Source of the DNA: Bacteroidaceae bacterium
Lineage (GTDB): Bacteria; Bacteroidota; Bacteroidia; Bacteroidales; Bacteroidaceae
Reading direction: 5' to 3'
Length of the DNA stretch: 11,672 nt
Assembly (NCBI GenBank): GCA_028707655.1
Contig: JAQWAN010000037.1
Location: 1-11,672 of the forward strand
Within the stretch, counting starts at the first letter, position 1. Every line of letters begins with the position of its first letter. Made by a program: the position numbers and the translations under genes. Under the pieces are notes generated by a model. The model was not told the origin of the DNA, searched no databases, and saw only the letters and a program-made list of their open reading frames with translations. Below, piece by piece: positions 1 through 8,140 of the stretch.

Positions 1-3000
1 TATGTGCTTCGAGATGGACAGATTTTTAAGCTTCTATCTTTTAAGCTTCGTGTTGAAAATCCAATAAAATCTTTTCGCGCTTTGGCTAAGAGTAGTGCAG
101 CTACTCCAAAATATGCTACCTCTTCTGTGCTGAGTACAGGCAAATGGGTGCAGATAAAGGTGGAGGAGGATGGTATTTATAAATTAACCACTGCACAACT
201 TAGCAAAATGGGCTTTAACTCACCAGAGAAGGTTCGTCTTTTTGGGTATGGTGGACATCAGCTATATGAAGATTTTGCTAAGAACAAGATAGACGATTTA
301 CAGGAGGTGCCGCTTTGGCGCTCTTCGTCGTCTCTACTGTTTTATGCCAATGGAACTATTCGTTGGGACGTAACAGAGGAGGGATATGTACATACACAGA
401 ACCATTTTTCTACCTATGGTAGTTATTTCTTAACGGAGGGCGATTCACCTTTATCTTTTCCAAAAGTTAGTTCTATTACTGCCACTGCATCTACGGTGGA
501 GCAAACTACTTATCCAGATTATGCATTGTATGAGAAGGATGAGTTTGCTTGGTATGAGGGTGGTAGACGTTTGTTTGAAGCTTATGACTATAAAAACGGA
601 CTAAAAAAATCGTATACCTTTTCTCAATTAGAGGGCATAACCAATACACCGGGCAGCATCACTGTTGCTTCGACAGCTCATAGCTCGGGTGGCACCAATG
701 TCTCGGTCACTATTGATGACAACATGGTGGGCTCTTTTATGATTGCTCCCTCTTATAGTGTATACGATCTTGCAAAAGCAGCGGAGATGACAAAGGAATG
801 GGTGCCCACAGCGGATCAAAGTACTAGCACAGTGGTTATTGAAAATGCACAAAGCAACAATGCACATCTAGATTATATACGCTTAAACTTTACCCGTAAA
901 TTAGCTCTTTATGGCAATGCTACACGTTTCAGAGGAACCTCTTCTGGCGTGGAGAAATATGTTATTAGTAATGCGGACCAAAATACAGTGGTATGGGATG
1001 TAACCGATGCTGCTAATTATTTCCAGGTAGATGGGACTTTGACGAATCAACAGTATGTTTTTGTGGCGGATAATACCCTGCCTCGCGAGTATGTTGTGTT
1101 TAATCAACAGGCTGTTTATCCCAGCGTAGAGGTGATGGGAACAATAGAAAACCAAAACCTACATGCTTTGCGTAATCTGGATATGGTGATTATTACACCT
1201 CCTAATGCCGATCTGTTTCAAGAAGCGGAGCGTTTAGCTGCTGCTCATCGCGAGAAAGATGGCATGACCGTACAGGTGGTTACCTCTAATCAGATTTACA
1301 ATGAGTTTTCATCGGGTACACCCGATGCAACAGCATACCGCTTGTTTATGAAGATGCTTTATGATGAAGCAACTACTGAAGCGGAACAACCTCGCTATTT
1401 GCTTCTCTTTGGAGATGCTGTTTTTGATAATCGCTTGTTAACACCGGCCATGTATCGAAAAAAACAATCTGACTATCTACTCTGTTATGAGGGCGAGAAC
1501 TCCTTTAGTGATACCGATTGCTATGTGTTAGATGATTATTATGGTTATCTGGATGATGGCGAAGGTATCTATTTAACTAGAGATAAAGTGGATATTGGTG
1601 TGGGACGTTTACCGGTACATACGGCACAAGAAGCAAAAGATGTGGTGGATAAACTACTGGCATATATGTCTAATGAACATGCTGGTGCATGGAAAAATAC
1701 CGTTTGTTTTGCGGCGGATGATGGCTTAGAGAACGAAGAGAATTCACATATGCAACAAGCCGATGCTTTAGCAAAAGTGGTTGCGCAGAATAATGCAAGT
1801 ATCAAGGTGGATAAGGTCTATTGGGATGCTTTTAAAGTAACCAAGACAGCTACGGGAAATGCGTATCCAGATGTGCGAAAACGATTGCTCGAACTCTTTG
1901 ACGAGGGCATCCTTCTATTTGATTATGCTGGTCATGGTGGACCAACGGTATTGTCTCACGAGAATGTACTTAAGATAGAAGATGTTGCTGCTCTCTCTAG
2001 TGAGAAACCTGCGTTATGGGTTACTGCTTCTTGTAAGATAACCCCTTTCGATGGACTGCCCGAGAATATGGGTGAGGTGGCTATGCTTAATCCAAAAGGT
2101 GGTGCTATCGGTTTGTTTACAACAACACGTACGGTATATACCGATAGAAATGCGCTGATGAATAGTACTTTTATAAAGAATGTATTTACCAAGGGAGAGG
2201 ATAATAAGCCACTTCGTTTTGGCGATGCTGTACGTATCACTAAAGCTGCCATGTCTACTTATGGTTATGTCAACAATCTACAGTTTGTCTTTCTTGGTGA
2301 CCCGGCTATGCGCTTCTCCTATCCCTCTTATAAAGTGGTGGTGGACCAGTTCAATACTGCTCCTGCAGAGGAAACGGCTACTACTATTAAGGCGGGAGGA
2401 AATGTAACGGTAAAGGGACGTGTGTTAGATGAAATGGGTAATCCTGCTACGAGCTTTAACGGCGAGGTGTATGCCACTGTTCAAGATAACTTAGAAACAA
2501 TTACCACTTACAATAATACAGGATTTGCTAATTATCCATTCAGCTACCAAGATAGAACCAAAATGTTGTTTACCGGTAGTAATGTGGTGAATGATGGTAA
2601 CTTCTCTTTTAATTTCCCTGTGCCATTAGATATCAACTATTCCAATGAAAATGGTATGATAAATCTCTATGCTATTGATGCTGAAAAGGAACATGAGGGA
2701 AATGGTACATTTAGCAATTTCTTAATTGGAGGCACAGAAACAGGCGCTACTGCTTCAGATGGCGTTGGACCTACCATGACTGTTTATTTAAACACACCCG
2801 ATTTTGCTTATGGAGATAAGGTTAACCAAACACCCTATCTTTTTGTGGAGCTTGAGGATGCGGATGGTATTAATACCGTTGGAAATGGTGTAGGACACGA
2901 TATTGTGGCTATCTTAGATAATTCACCCGTTTATTACTATGAGCTCAACAGTTATTATGAGTCTGTTTTAGGCGACTATACTAAGGGTACCATACGTTAT

Positions 3001-3420
3001 CAATTACCATCTATTGCACCTGGAAAACATGAGCTTCTTGTACGTGCTTGGGATGTGAAAAATAATTCCTCTTTTAAAAAAATCTCCTTTAATGTAGTAG
3101 AGGGCCTTTCACTTGGCTCCTTGGATATCTTATGTGATACGAGCCCAGCTGTTAGTGGAACTACATTTATATTAAGTCACGATAGACCCGGTGAATTGCT
3201 GAACGTAAAGATATCGGTATGCGATTTATCTGGAAACGACCTTTGGACCTATACCACTAGTGGTACCTCTTCTGGAAATTATTATTATGTCGATTGGAAT
3301 TTAGAAACGAGTGGAGGACAACGTGTTGCTCCTGGCTTATATCTTTTTTGTGCTACTGTATCCACTAAAGATTCCTCAGAGATAACGAGGACTAGAAAAA
3401 TTGTGGTTGCAGCGCAATAA
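1..3420 (+). CDS. porU: PorU, type IX secretion C-terminal signal peptidase/sortase (5' partial)
   Basis: PorU is the surface cysteine peptidase of the T9SS. It removes the C-terminal domain from cargo carried by PorV and links the cargo to A-type lipopolysaccharide. The frame is open at base 1, so the start, signal peptide and probably about 100 further residues lie upstream; the GTG at 4 is not the start. Numbering from the codon at base 1, 1139 residues are visible. Near residue 50 is a conserved N-terminal beta segment (GKWVQIKVEEDGIYKLT). A gingipain-type peptidase C25 domain spans about 393-772, with candidate catalytic His645 (AGHGGP) and Cys678 (VTASCKITPFDG), 33 residues apart. Ig-like beta domains follow, and the C-terminus resembles a T9SS CTD/FlgD-like fold (APGLYLF...TRKIVV). 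Family membership is very likely. The stop lies 42 bases before porV, its functional partner. Confidence 0.93.
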   Translation, partial: YVLRDGQIFKLLSFKLRVENPIKSFRALAKSSAATPKYATSSVLSTGKWVQIKVEEDGIYKLTTAQLSKMGFNSPEKVRLFGYGGHQLYEDFAKNKIDDLQEVPLWRSSSSLLFYANGTIRWDVTEEGYVHTQNHFSTYGSYFLTEGDSPLSFPKVSSITATASTVEQTTYPDYALYEKDEFAWYEGGRRLFEAYDYKNGLKKSYTFSQLEGITNTPGSITVASTAHSSGGTNVSVTIDDNMVGSFMIAPSYSVYDLAKAAEMTKEWVPTADQSTSTVVIENAQSNNAHLDYIRLNFTRKLALYGNATRFRGTSSGVEKYVISNADQNTVVWDVTDAANYFQVDGTLTNQQYVFVADNTLPREYVVFNQQAVYPSVEVMGTIENQNLHALRNLDMVIITPPNADLFQEAERLAAAHREKDGMTVQVVTSNQIYNEFSSGTPDATAYRLFMKMLYDEATTEAEQPRYLLLFGDAVFDNRLLTPAMYRKKQSDYLLCYEGENSFSDTDCYVLDDYYGYLDDGEGIYLTRDKVDIGVGRLPVHTAQEAKDVVDKLLAYMSNEHAGAWKNTVCFAADDGLENEENSHMQQADALAKVVAQNNASIKVDKVYWDAFKVTKTATGNAYPDVRKRLLELFDEGILLFDYAGHGGPTVLSHENVLKIEDVAALSSEKPALWVTASCKITPFDGLPENMGEVAMLNPKGGAIGLFTTTRTVYTDRNALMNSTFIKNVFTKGEDNKPLRFGDAVRITKAAMSTYGYVNNLQFVFLGDPAMRFSYPSYKVVVDQFNTAPAEETATTIKAGGNVTVKGRVLDEMGNPATSFNGEVYATVQDNLETITTYNNTGFANYPFSYQDRTKMLFTGSNVVNDGNFSFNFPVPLDINYSNENGMINLYAIDAEKEHEGNGTFSNFLIGGTETGATASDGVGPTMTVYLNTPDFAYGDKVNQTPYLFVELEDADGINTVGNGVGHDIVAILDNSPVYYYELNSYYESVLGDYTKGTIRYQLPSIAPGKHELLVRAWDVKNNSSFKKISFNVVEGLSLGSLDILCDTSPAVSGTTFILSHDRPGELLNVKISVCDLSGNDLWTYTTSGTSSGNYYYVDWNLETSGGQRVAPGLYLFCATVSTKDSSEITRTRKIVVAAQ

Positions 3421-3426
3421 TCCATA

Positions 3427-3434
3427 TAACTTTG
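3427..3434 (+). promoter_or_regulatory. Possible porV promoter, -7 box TAACTTTG
   Basis: TAACTTTG matches the Bacteroidota -7 consensus TAnnTTTG at every fixed base and lies in the 42-base gap between porU and porV. Transcription would begin around 3440, leaving a leader of roughly 20 bases. The -33 element is poor: ATTG at 3400-3403 has a 23-base spacer and GTTG at 3406-3409 a 17-base spacer, against about 20 expected. It could give PorV extra expression beyond porU read-through, or be a chance match in AT-rich DNA. Confidence 0.4.
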
Positions 3435-3462
3435 AGTTTATAACTGAACAGATTAGAATACA

Positions 3463-4635
3463 ATGAATAAAAGAACCCTATTAATTACTGCCTTACTATT
3501 ATTCTTTATACAACAAACAGTAACGGCACAAGAGGTCAAAAATCAATTTAACCCTGTTAATACAGGTGTCAACTCACTAGGTATTGCACCCGATTCTAGA
3601 GGTGGTGGTATGGGAGACGTGGGAGCTGCTACCGATCCAGATGTGAACTCTCAATATTGGAATCCTGCTAAATATCCTTTTACCATAAGTCGTTCTGGCG
3701 TCTCTATCTCTTACACCCCTTGGTTGCGTAAGTTAGTGAATGATATTGACCTAGCCTATGTGGCTGGTTACATTCGAATTGGTGATTACCAAGCAGTGAG
3801 TGGATCGTTGCGCTATTTCTCTTTGGGAGAGGTGCCTATAACAGAGAGTGGAGGAACGGGATACAGTATCAAACCATATGAATTAGCGGTTGATATAGCT
3901 TATTCCCGTATGCTATCTGAACGCTTCTCTGCTGCGGTTGCATTGCGCTATATCTACTCCGATTTAGCCTTCAAACAGGATGAATCGATTACACCTGGTT
4001 CTGCTTTTGCAGCCGATTTAGCCTTCTACTATAACAACTATGTGGTATTAGGTCAGCGGGAGTGTTTACTCTCTTTAGGATTGAATCTCTCTAATATCGG
4101 TAGTAAGATATCGTATGACAGTGGTGAAACAAGTGCTTTTTTGCCAACCAATTTTCGTCTTGGTGGTTCGTTGTTAATCCCTGTTGATGAGTACAACACC
4201 TTTTCTATTAGTGCAGATATTAATAAGCTAATGGTGCCTACCATGCCTATACAATTGGAAGATGAGTCGAATGAAGATTATACCAACCGTTTGAAATCGG
4301 ATTACTATGACAAATCGCCTATCAAGGGTATTTTTGATTCTTGGAGTGATGCTCCAGGTGGATTTAGTGAGGAGTTGCAAGAGGTGCAGTTCTCGTTAGG
4401 TGCTGAATATAACTATCATGAACAATTTGCTATCCGTGCTGGTTATCACTATGAGAATCCTAATAAAGGAAATAGAACCTATTTTACAGTGGGTGCGGGT
4501 TTTAAGATGAATGTATTTTCGCTCGATGCTTCTTATTTAATCTCTACTGCACAGAGCAATCCATTGGACCAAACGCTTCGTTTTACCCTCTCTTTTGATA
4601 TGGATGGCATTCGTAGTATCTTAGGTAAACGATAA
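3463..4635 (+). CDS. porV: PorV (LptO), T9SS outer-membrane shuttle protein
   Basis: PorV is a FadL-like outer-membrane beta-barrel that takes folded cargo from the T9SS translocon by binding its C-terminal signal, then delivers it to PorU. The 390-residue product, about the length of known PorV proteins, starts with a signal peptide (MNKRTLLITALLLFFIQQ) with likely cleavage after Ala22 (TVTA/QE). The N-terminal family signature SRGGGMGDVGAATDPDVNSQ follows, then WNPAKYP. The rest alternates polar and aromatic/hydrophobic residues as in a transmembrane barrel, ending in TLRFTLSFDMDGIRSILGKR. The ATG at 3463 is the only start giving a complete signal peptide. Adjacency to porU supports PorV over its paralogue PorQ or a generic FadL-like porin. 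No Shine-Dalgarno site is visible; the leader is A-rich. Confidence 0.94.
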   Translation: MNKRTLLITALLLFFIQQTVTAQEVKNQFNPVNTGVNSLGIAPDSRGGGMGDVGAATDPDVNSQYWNPAKYPFTISRSGVSISYTPWLRKLVNDIDLAYVAGYIRIGDYQAVSGSLRYFSLGEVPITESGGTGYSIKPYELAVDIAYSRMLSERFSAAVALRYIYSDLAFKQDESITPGSAFAADLAFYYNNYVVLGQRECLLSLGLNLSNIGSKISYDSGETSAFLPTNFRLGGSLLIPVDEYNTFSISADINKLMVPTMPIQLEDESNEDYTNRLKSDYYDKSPIKGIFDSWSDAPGGFSEELQEVQFSLGAEYNYHEQFAIRAGYHYENPNKGNRTYFTVGAGFKMNVFSLDASYLISTAQSNPLDQTLRFTLSFDMDGIRSILGKR

Positions 4636-4646
4636 GAACAATAGAT

Positions 4647-5129
4647 ATGAATATTCGTGTAGGATTTGGTTACGACGTACATGCTTTTGCTAATGATAGA
4701 GAACTATGGTTAGGTGGTGTTGCAGTGCCTTATGAGAAGGGACTGATGGGCCATTCGGATGCGGATGTGTTGATTCATGCCATCTGTGATGCCTTGTTAG
4801 GTGCGGCAAATATGCGAGATATTGGTTATCAATTTCCCGATACCGACAGTGATTTAAAAGATATAGATAGTAAGATTCTATTGTGTAAAACAATAGAGCT
4901 ATTAAAAGACAAAGCATACGAAGTGGGCAATATAGATGCCACTATATGTGCAGAAAAGCCGAAGCTAAGTCTACATATCCCATTGATGCAAAAGGTGCTT
5001 GCAGAGGTGATGCAGGTGGATGCTGATGTGATCTCTATAAAAGCAACAACTACCGAAAAATTAGGTTTCACTGGTCGTAAAGAGGGGATTTCTGCTTATG
5101 CTACAGTACTTATTTCTAAAACAAAATAG
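4647..5129 (+). CDS. ispF: IspF, 2-C-methyl-D-erythritol 2,4-cyclodiphosphate synthase
   Basis: IspF cyclises CDP-methylerythritol 2-phosphate to methylerythritol 2,4-cyclodiphosphate with release of CMP, in the cytosolic MEP pathway of isoprenoid synthesis. The 160-residue length is normal for this trimeric enzyme. The divalent metal ligands are Asp10 and His12 (GFGYDVHAF) and His44 (HSDADVLIHA). The substrate-binding stretches GHSDADV, DIGYQFPDTD and C-terminal ATTTEKLGFTGRKEGISAYA are all present. It begins 11 bases after porV, so it is probably co-transcribed, although its function is unrelated to secretion. Its last 32 bases overlap the start of the next gene in another frame. The enzyme looks complete and ordinary. 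Confidence 0.97.
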   Translation: MNIRVGFGYDVHAFANDRELWLGGVAVPYEKGLMGHSDADVLIHAICDALLGAANMRDIGYQFPDTDSDLKDIDSKILLCKTIELLKDKAYEVGNIDATICAEKPKLSLHIPLMQKVLAEVMQVDADVISIKATTTEKLGFTGRKEGISAYATVLISKTK

Positions 5130-5982
5130 AGCCAATTCTTTCTCTCTCTTTTTACGCCATGTACGTAAGAACATCCTTCTTGTATCTCTTCTTTTGCTTA
5201 CTTCTTGCTCCTCTTCCATTTATCCTCATTTTTCAGGTATTGGTCGTGTTAAAGAATATGCTATCTACAGTGCCGATTTACCTGCTTCTTTTGATAGTTT
5301 CAGGGTTGCTTTTATTGCCGACTTGCACTACAAGAGTAAGTTTAAGAAGAAGCAATTGATTAGTTGTGTAAGCGCATTAAAGTTGATTCGTCCAGATGCT
5401 TTGCTGTTAGGAGGCGATTATCAGGAGGGATGTGCATATGTGGAGGAGTTGTTTCGCTATCTATCGCAGGTAAACCCCACCTATGGTGTCTATGGCGTTT
5501 TAGGTAACAATGATTATGAACGATGCACCGATAGCATTAGACGCGTAATGAAGCGCTACAACATGCAACTCCTGGAGCATAAGGTAGCAACTATTGTTAA
5601 GGGAAGAGACAGCATTTTTGTTTGTGGCATACGCGATCCTTTTAATTTGAAGAAAAATGGCATTTCTCCCACCCTCTCCCTCTCTCCACAAGATTTTGTG
5701 ATTCTACTTACCCATACGCCCGATTATGCAGAGCAGGTGGATATCTCTAACAGCGATTTAGTGTTGGCCGGACATACGCATGGCGGTCAGATACGTTTTC
5801 TTAAATGGATTGTTCCCCATACTGGTTCGGTCTATAAAAAGAGATTCCTAACGGGAAAAGCGATGACCGATCAGGGCATTCCTGTTATCACAACAAATGG
5901 ACTAGGTACTTCTCGTATTAAATTTCGATTTGGTTCGCCTTCAGAAATTGTGGTGGTAACCCTGCATAAAAAGGACAATTGA
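5098..5982 (+). CDS. Lipoprotein calcineurin-like metallophosphoesterase (YaeI/COG1408 type)
   Basis: This 294-residue protein has the full metal-binding motif set of the calcineurin-like phosphoesterase fold: Asp75-x-His77 (FIADLHY), Gly-Asp107 (LGGDYQE), GNND at 136-139 (the usual GNHD with Asn for His), His206 (LTHTPD) and GHTHGGQI at 225-232. GHTHGGQI is typical of the YaeI/YkuE group, some of which act on phospholipid or lipid A-type substrates; the substrate here is unknown. The N-terminus is basic (FLRHVRKN), then hydrophobic, then a lipobox LTSC with Cys37, so a periplasm-facing membrane lipoprotein is inferred. The residues after Cys37 (SSSIY) lack the acidic stretch that marks surface export in several Bacteroidota. 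The ATG at 5098 is chosen because no later usual start keeps the signal intact. It overlaps ispF by 32 bases, suggesting translational coupling. Confidence 0.85.
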   Translation: MLQYLFLKQNRANSFSLFLRHVRKNILLVSLLLLTSCSSSIYPHFSGIGRVKEYAIYSADLPASFDSFRVAFIADLHYKSKFKKKQLISCVSALKLIRPDALLLGGDYQEGCAYVEELFRYLSQVNPTYGVYGVLGNNDYERCTDSIRRVMKRYNMQLLEHKVATIVKGRDSIFVCGIRDPFNLKKNGISPTLSLSPQDFVILLTHTPDYAEQVDISNSDLVLAGHTHGGQIRFLKWIVPHTGSVYKKRFLTGKAMTDQGIPVITTNGLGTSRIKFRFGSPSEIVVVTLHKKDN

Positions 5983-6075
5983 TAAGTGTAATTGTGCGAC
6001 CGATAAAAGGGTCATGCTGTTCTCTATTAAGAAGCTAAGATACGTAGGATAAACCTTTCGATGTGTGGATAGGGC
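5983..6075. other. Convergent junction without a clear terminator
   Basis: This 93-base gap separates the 3' ends of the phosphoesterase gene and nadD. I looked for a GC-rich hairpin followed by T on either strand and found none. The best structures are ACAATT/AATTGT around the phosphoesterase stop (5975-5980 and 5990-5995) and GACC/GGTC near 5998-6014. Both are short and lack a T tract. Termination may be factor-dependent, or the two transcripts may overlap. Confidence 0.6.
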
Positions 6076-6666
6076 TTATTTTTCCTCTTTATGGATATAG
6101 AGCTGATGCGCCTTAATGTAGGTGTAAACAGCTGGAGTTAAAAAGAAACGTATATCTTTTCCGGTTTGAATACTCTCTCGTATAAAGGTAGAGCTCACAT
6201 CAAAGGTGGGTGTGTTTGCTAGCAAAACATGGGCTGGAAGCATTTTCTTATCTACGGTAAAGCCCACGCGTGGGTAAATAATCAATGGATTCTCTTTTAG
6301 AATCAAATCTGCATCTTTCCATTTATGGAAAATCTGCCAATTATCGCTACCAATAAGCAATGTAAAGAGATGTTCGGGATAGGCTTTTTTAAGTTCTCCA
6401 AGTGTGTGGTAAGTATAGGAGGGTCGAGGCAGTTGAAATTCAAAATCGGAAACTTTAAAATGAGGATAATCGCCTATTGCTAATTGAGCAAGTGTGAGGC
6501 GTTCCTCATCGTTTAATAATTCCTCTTGTTTCTTTAAAGGATTTTGAGGGCTCACTAAAAACCAAATTTCATCTACATATCTATTCTCACATAGAAAATT
6601 AGCGAGTGCTAAATGCCCTATATGAATCGGATTGAAGGAGCCGCCAAAAAGACCTATTTTTTTCAT
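6076..6666 (-). CDS. nadD: NadD, nicotinate-mononucleotide adenylyltransferase
   Basis: NadD transfers AMP from ATP to nicotinate mononucleotide to form deamido-NAD in cytosolic NAD biosynthesis. The 196-residue product carries the nucleotidylyltransferase signature GGSFNPIHIGHL at 8-19, with His15 and His18 in the (H/T)xGH motif. IGSDNW in the middle and the C-terminal ATP-binding segment FDVSSTFIRESI (the ISSTxIR motif) follow. Length and motif order are normal. It is the last gene of the yicC-gmk-nadD operon, with its start three bases after the gmk stop. No Shine-Dalgarno site is visible. The related adenylyltransferase CoaD is shorter and has a different C-terminal motif, so NadD is the firm choice. 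Confidence 0.96.
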   Translation of the reverse strand: MKKIGLFGGSFNPIHIGHLALANFLCENRYVDEIWFLVSPQNPLKKQEELLNDEERLTLAQLAIGDYPHFKVSDFEFQLPRPSYTYHTLGELKKAYPEHLFTLLIGSDNWQIFHKWKDADLILKENPLIIYPRVGFTVDKKMLPAHVLLANTPTFDVSSTFIRESIQTGKDIRFFLTPAVYTYIKAHQLYIHKEEK

Positions 6667-6669
6667 GTA

Positions 6670-7236
6670 TTATTTTTCTAAGAAAGCTTGAATGGTAGAC
6701 AGGGCTTCTGCCTGTGCCTCTGCTAAGTTATCATTGATGATCACTTTATCAAATTTGTCTGCAAAGCCAAGTTCAAAACTAGCCTTATCCAATCGATGTT
6801 GAATCACCTCTTCGTTATCCGTTTTTCGTCCAATAAGTCGCTCGCGCAAAGCTTCTATAGATGGAGGTTGAATAAATAGGGAGAGTGCACGGTTGCCATA
6901 ATGTTTTTTGATGTTACAGCCACCAACAACATCCACATCAAAGATTACATTTTCGCCTTTAGCCAACTGCGATTCCACTTGCTCTTTAAGTGTGCCATAG
7001 AAACGGTTGGTATAAACTTCCTCATATTCTAAGAACTCTTTATTTGCTATACGTTCTTTAAAATCGTCAGGAGATAGGAAAAAATATTCCACGCCATTTT
7101 GTTCCTGTCCTCTTGGTGGCCGACTGGTGGCCGATATAGAAAAGGCCAAATGAAGATTTTGTTGCAACAAATAGTTGATAATAGTTGATTTTCCAGAGCC
7201 CGATGGAGCGGAGAAGATAATTAGTTTTCCTGCCAT
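6670..7236 (-). CDS. gmk: Gmk, guanylate kinase
   Basis: Gmk phosphorylates GMP to GDP with ATP, feeding GTP, dGTP and (p)ppGpp pools in the cytosol. The 188 residues hold a P-loop at 10-18 (APSGSGKST, with Ala where many family members have Gly). The GMP-binding region follows with Ser35, Arg39, Arg42 and Tyr51 (SRPPRGQEQNGVEYFF). DVDVVGG and the arginine-bearing lid RLIGRKTDNEEVIQHRL come after. Length is slightly under the E. coli enzyme and typical for Bacteroidota. The gene sits between yicC and nadD with three-base gaps on both sides, so all three are probably one transcript. A neighbouring yicC and gmk is a recurrent bacterial arrangement. Confidence 0.97.
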   Translation of the reverse strand: MAGKLIIFSAPSGSGKSTIINYLLQQNLHLAFSISATSRPPRGQEQNGVEYFFLSPDDFKERIANKEFLEYEEVYTNRFYGTLKEQVESQLAKGENVIFDVDVVGGCNIKKHYGNRALSLFIQPPSIEALRERLIGRKTDNEEVIQHRLDKASFELGFADKFDKVIINDNLAEAQAEALSTIQAFLEK

Positions 7237-7239
7237 AAA

Positions 7240-8115
7240 CTACATCACGTTAAGTACCTGTTCTTTAATTTGCTCTAGCTCATCTTTCATGCGTACTACA
7301 ATGTTTTGCATCTCGGCGTGGTTCGATTTACTACCTGTTGTGTTAATCTCTCTACCCATCTCTTGCGCGATAAATCCAAGTTTCTTACCCTGTGCTTCCT
7401 CCTCTTTCATCGTGCTTAGGAAATAAGATAGATGGTTAGACAAACGTTGTTTCTCCTCGTTAATATCTAATTTTTCAATATAATAAATCAATTCTTGCTC
7501 TAAACGGTTTTTATCGTAGTCAACACTAATTGTTTTTTCTAAAGCTTCTGTGATGCGTGTACGTATCTTATCTACCCGTTCTTTTTCGAAAGGCTCCACC
7601 TCTTTTAGTAGTTGAGATATAGCAGCAATATTTCCTTCAAACTTAACAGCTAAAGCCTCTCCCTCTTGTTGGCGGAACGTATCAAGCTCTTGTAAAGCCT
7701 TTTCAATTGTTTGTTCCACAACGGCCCATTCTTCTTTGTCTAGTTCTTGTACCTCGGAGCGTGTCATTATATCTGGCATGCGTAGTAGTGTAGAGAACCA
7801 GTCAGCAGGTAATGGTATATCTTTTTCTGTGGCAATTTGTTTGATCTGTTGGTAGTAGTTCATCAAGATAGAAGTGTTGATAGGTGTACCAGCTTCTGTT
7901 TCATCTTTTTCAACCCACAGGCTAAAATCAACTTTCCCACGTCTAATTTTCTTAGAGAGTAAGTTGCGTATATCCATCTCTTTTTCGCGATAAAGTGGTG
8001 CTATACGTGTTGATAAATCTAGTGTTTTGCTGTTGAGTGACTTAATCTCAACGTTAATTTTTTTGGTTCCGTATACAACTGTTGCCTTACCGAAACCCGT
8101 CATTGATTGTATCAT
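7240..8115 (-). CDS. yicC: YicC/YloC family endoribonuclease
   Basis: YicC-family proteins are endoribonucleases; the E. coli member has been linked to small-RNA turnover. The 291-residue protein has the canonical N-terminus MIQSMTGFGKATV, in which the MTGFG motif is near-invariant. A long charged, helix-rich middle follows, then the DUF1732 C-terminal domain from about residue 246 with the signature FIAQEMGREINTTGSKS and a closing helix. Length matches the family. It is the first gene of the minus-strand operon with gmk and nadD and has its own -7 promoter box a few bases upstream of the ATG. The RNase role is inferred from the family; the RNA targets here are unknown. Confidence 0.95.
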   Translation of the reverse strand: MIQSMTGFGKATVVYGTKKINVEIKSLNSKTLDLSTRIAPLYREKEMDIRNLLSKKIRRGKVDFSLWVEKDETEAGTPINTSILMNYYQQIKQIATEKDIPLPADWFSTLLRMPDIMTRSEVQELDKEEWAVVEQTIEKALQELDTFRQQEGEALAVKFEGNIAAISQLLKEVEPFEKERVDKIRTRITEALEKTISVDYDKNRLEQELIYYIEKLDINEEKQRLSNHLSYFLSTMKEEEAQGKKLGFIAQEMGREINTTGSKSNHAEMQNIVVRMKDELEQIKEQVLNVM

Positions 8116-8132
8116 ATGAATAATATTTTCTG

Positions 8133-8140
8133 CAAAAGTA
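8133..8140 (-). promoter_or_regulatory. yicC operon promoter, -7 box TACTTTTG
   Basis: Read on the minus strand, this is TACTTTTG, matching the Bacteroidota -7 consensus TAnnTTTG at all fixed bases. It ends 17 bases upstream of the yicC ATG, giving a very short leader. The nearest -33 TTTG is at 8168-8165 with a 24-base spacer, longer than the usual 20 or so, so that half is uncertain. It is the only good candidate for the yicC-gmk-nadD operon. Confidence 0.6.

Noticed and set aside
4..6. GTG at 4 as the start of porU
   Set aside because: The frame continues open to base 1 and the sequence there already matches the interior of PorU proteins; no signal peptide follows this GTG.
5159..5359. 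66-residue plus-strand frame with two hydrophobic stretches, resembling a small membrane protein
   Set aside because: It is a shifted reading of the signal peptide and N-terminal region of the phosphoesterase gene, whose own frame has full domain support.
5975..5995. ACAATT/AATTGT inverted repeat at the phosphoesterase stop as a terminator
   Set aside because: The stem is six AT-rich pairs with a nine-base loop and no T tract follows, so it is too weak to call.
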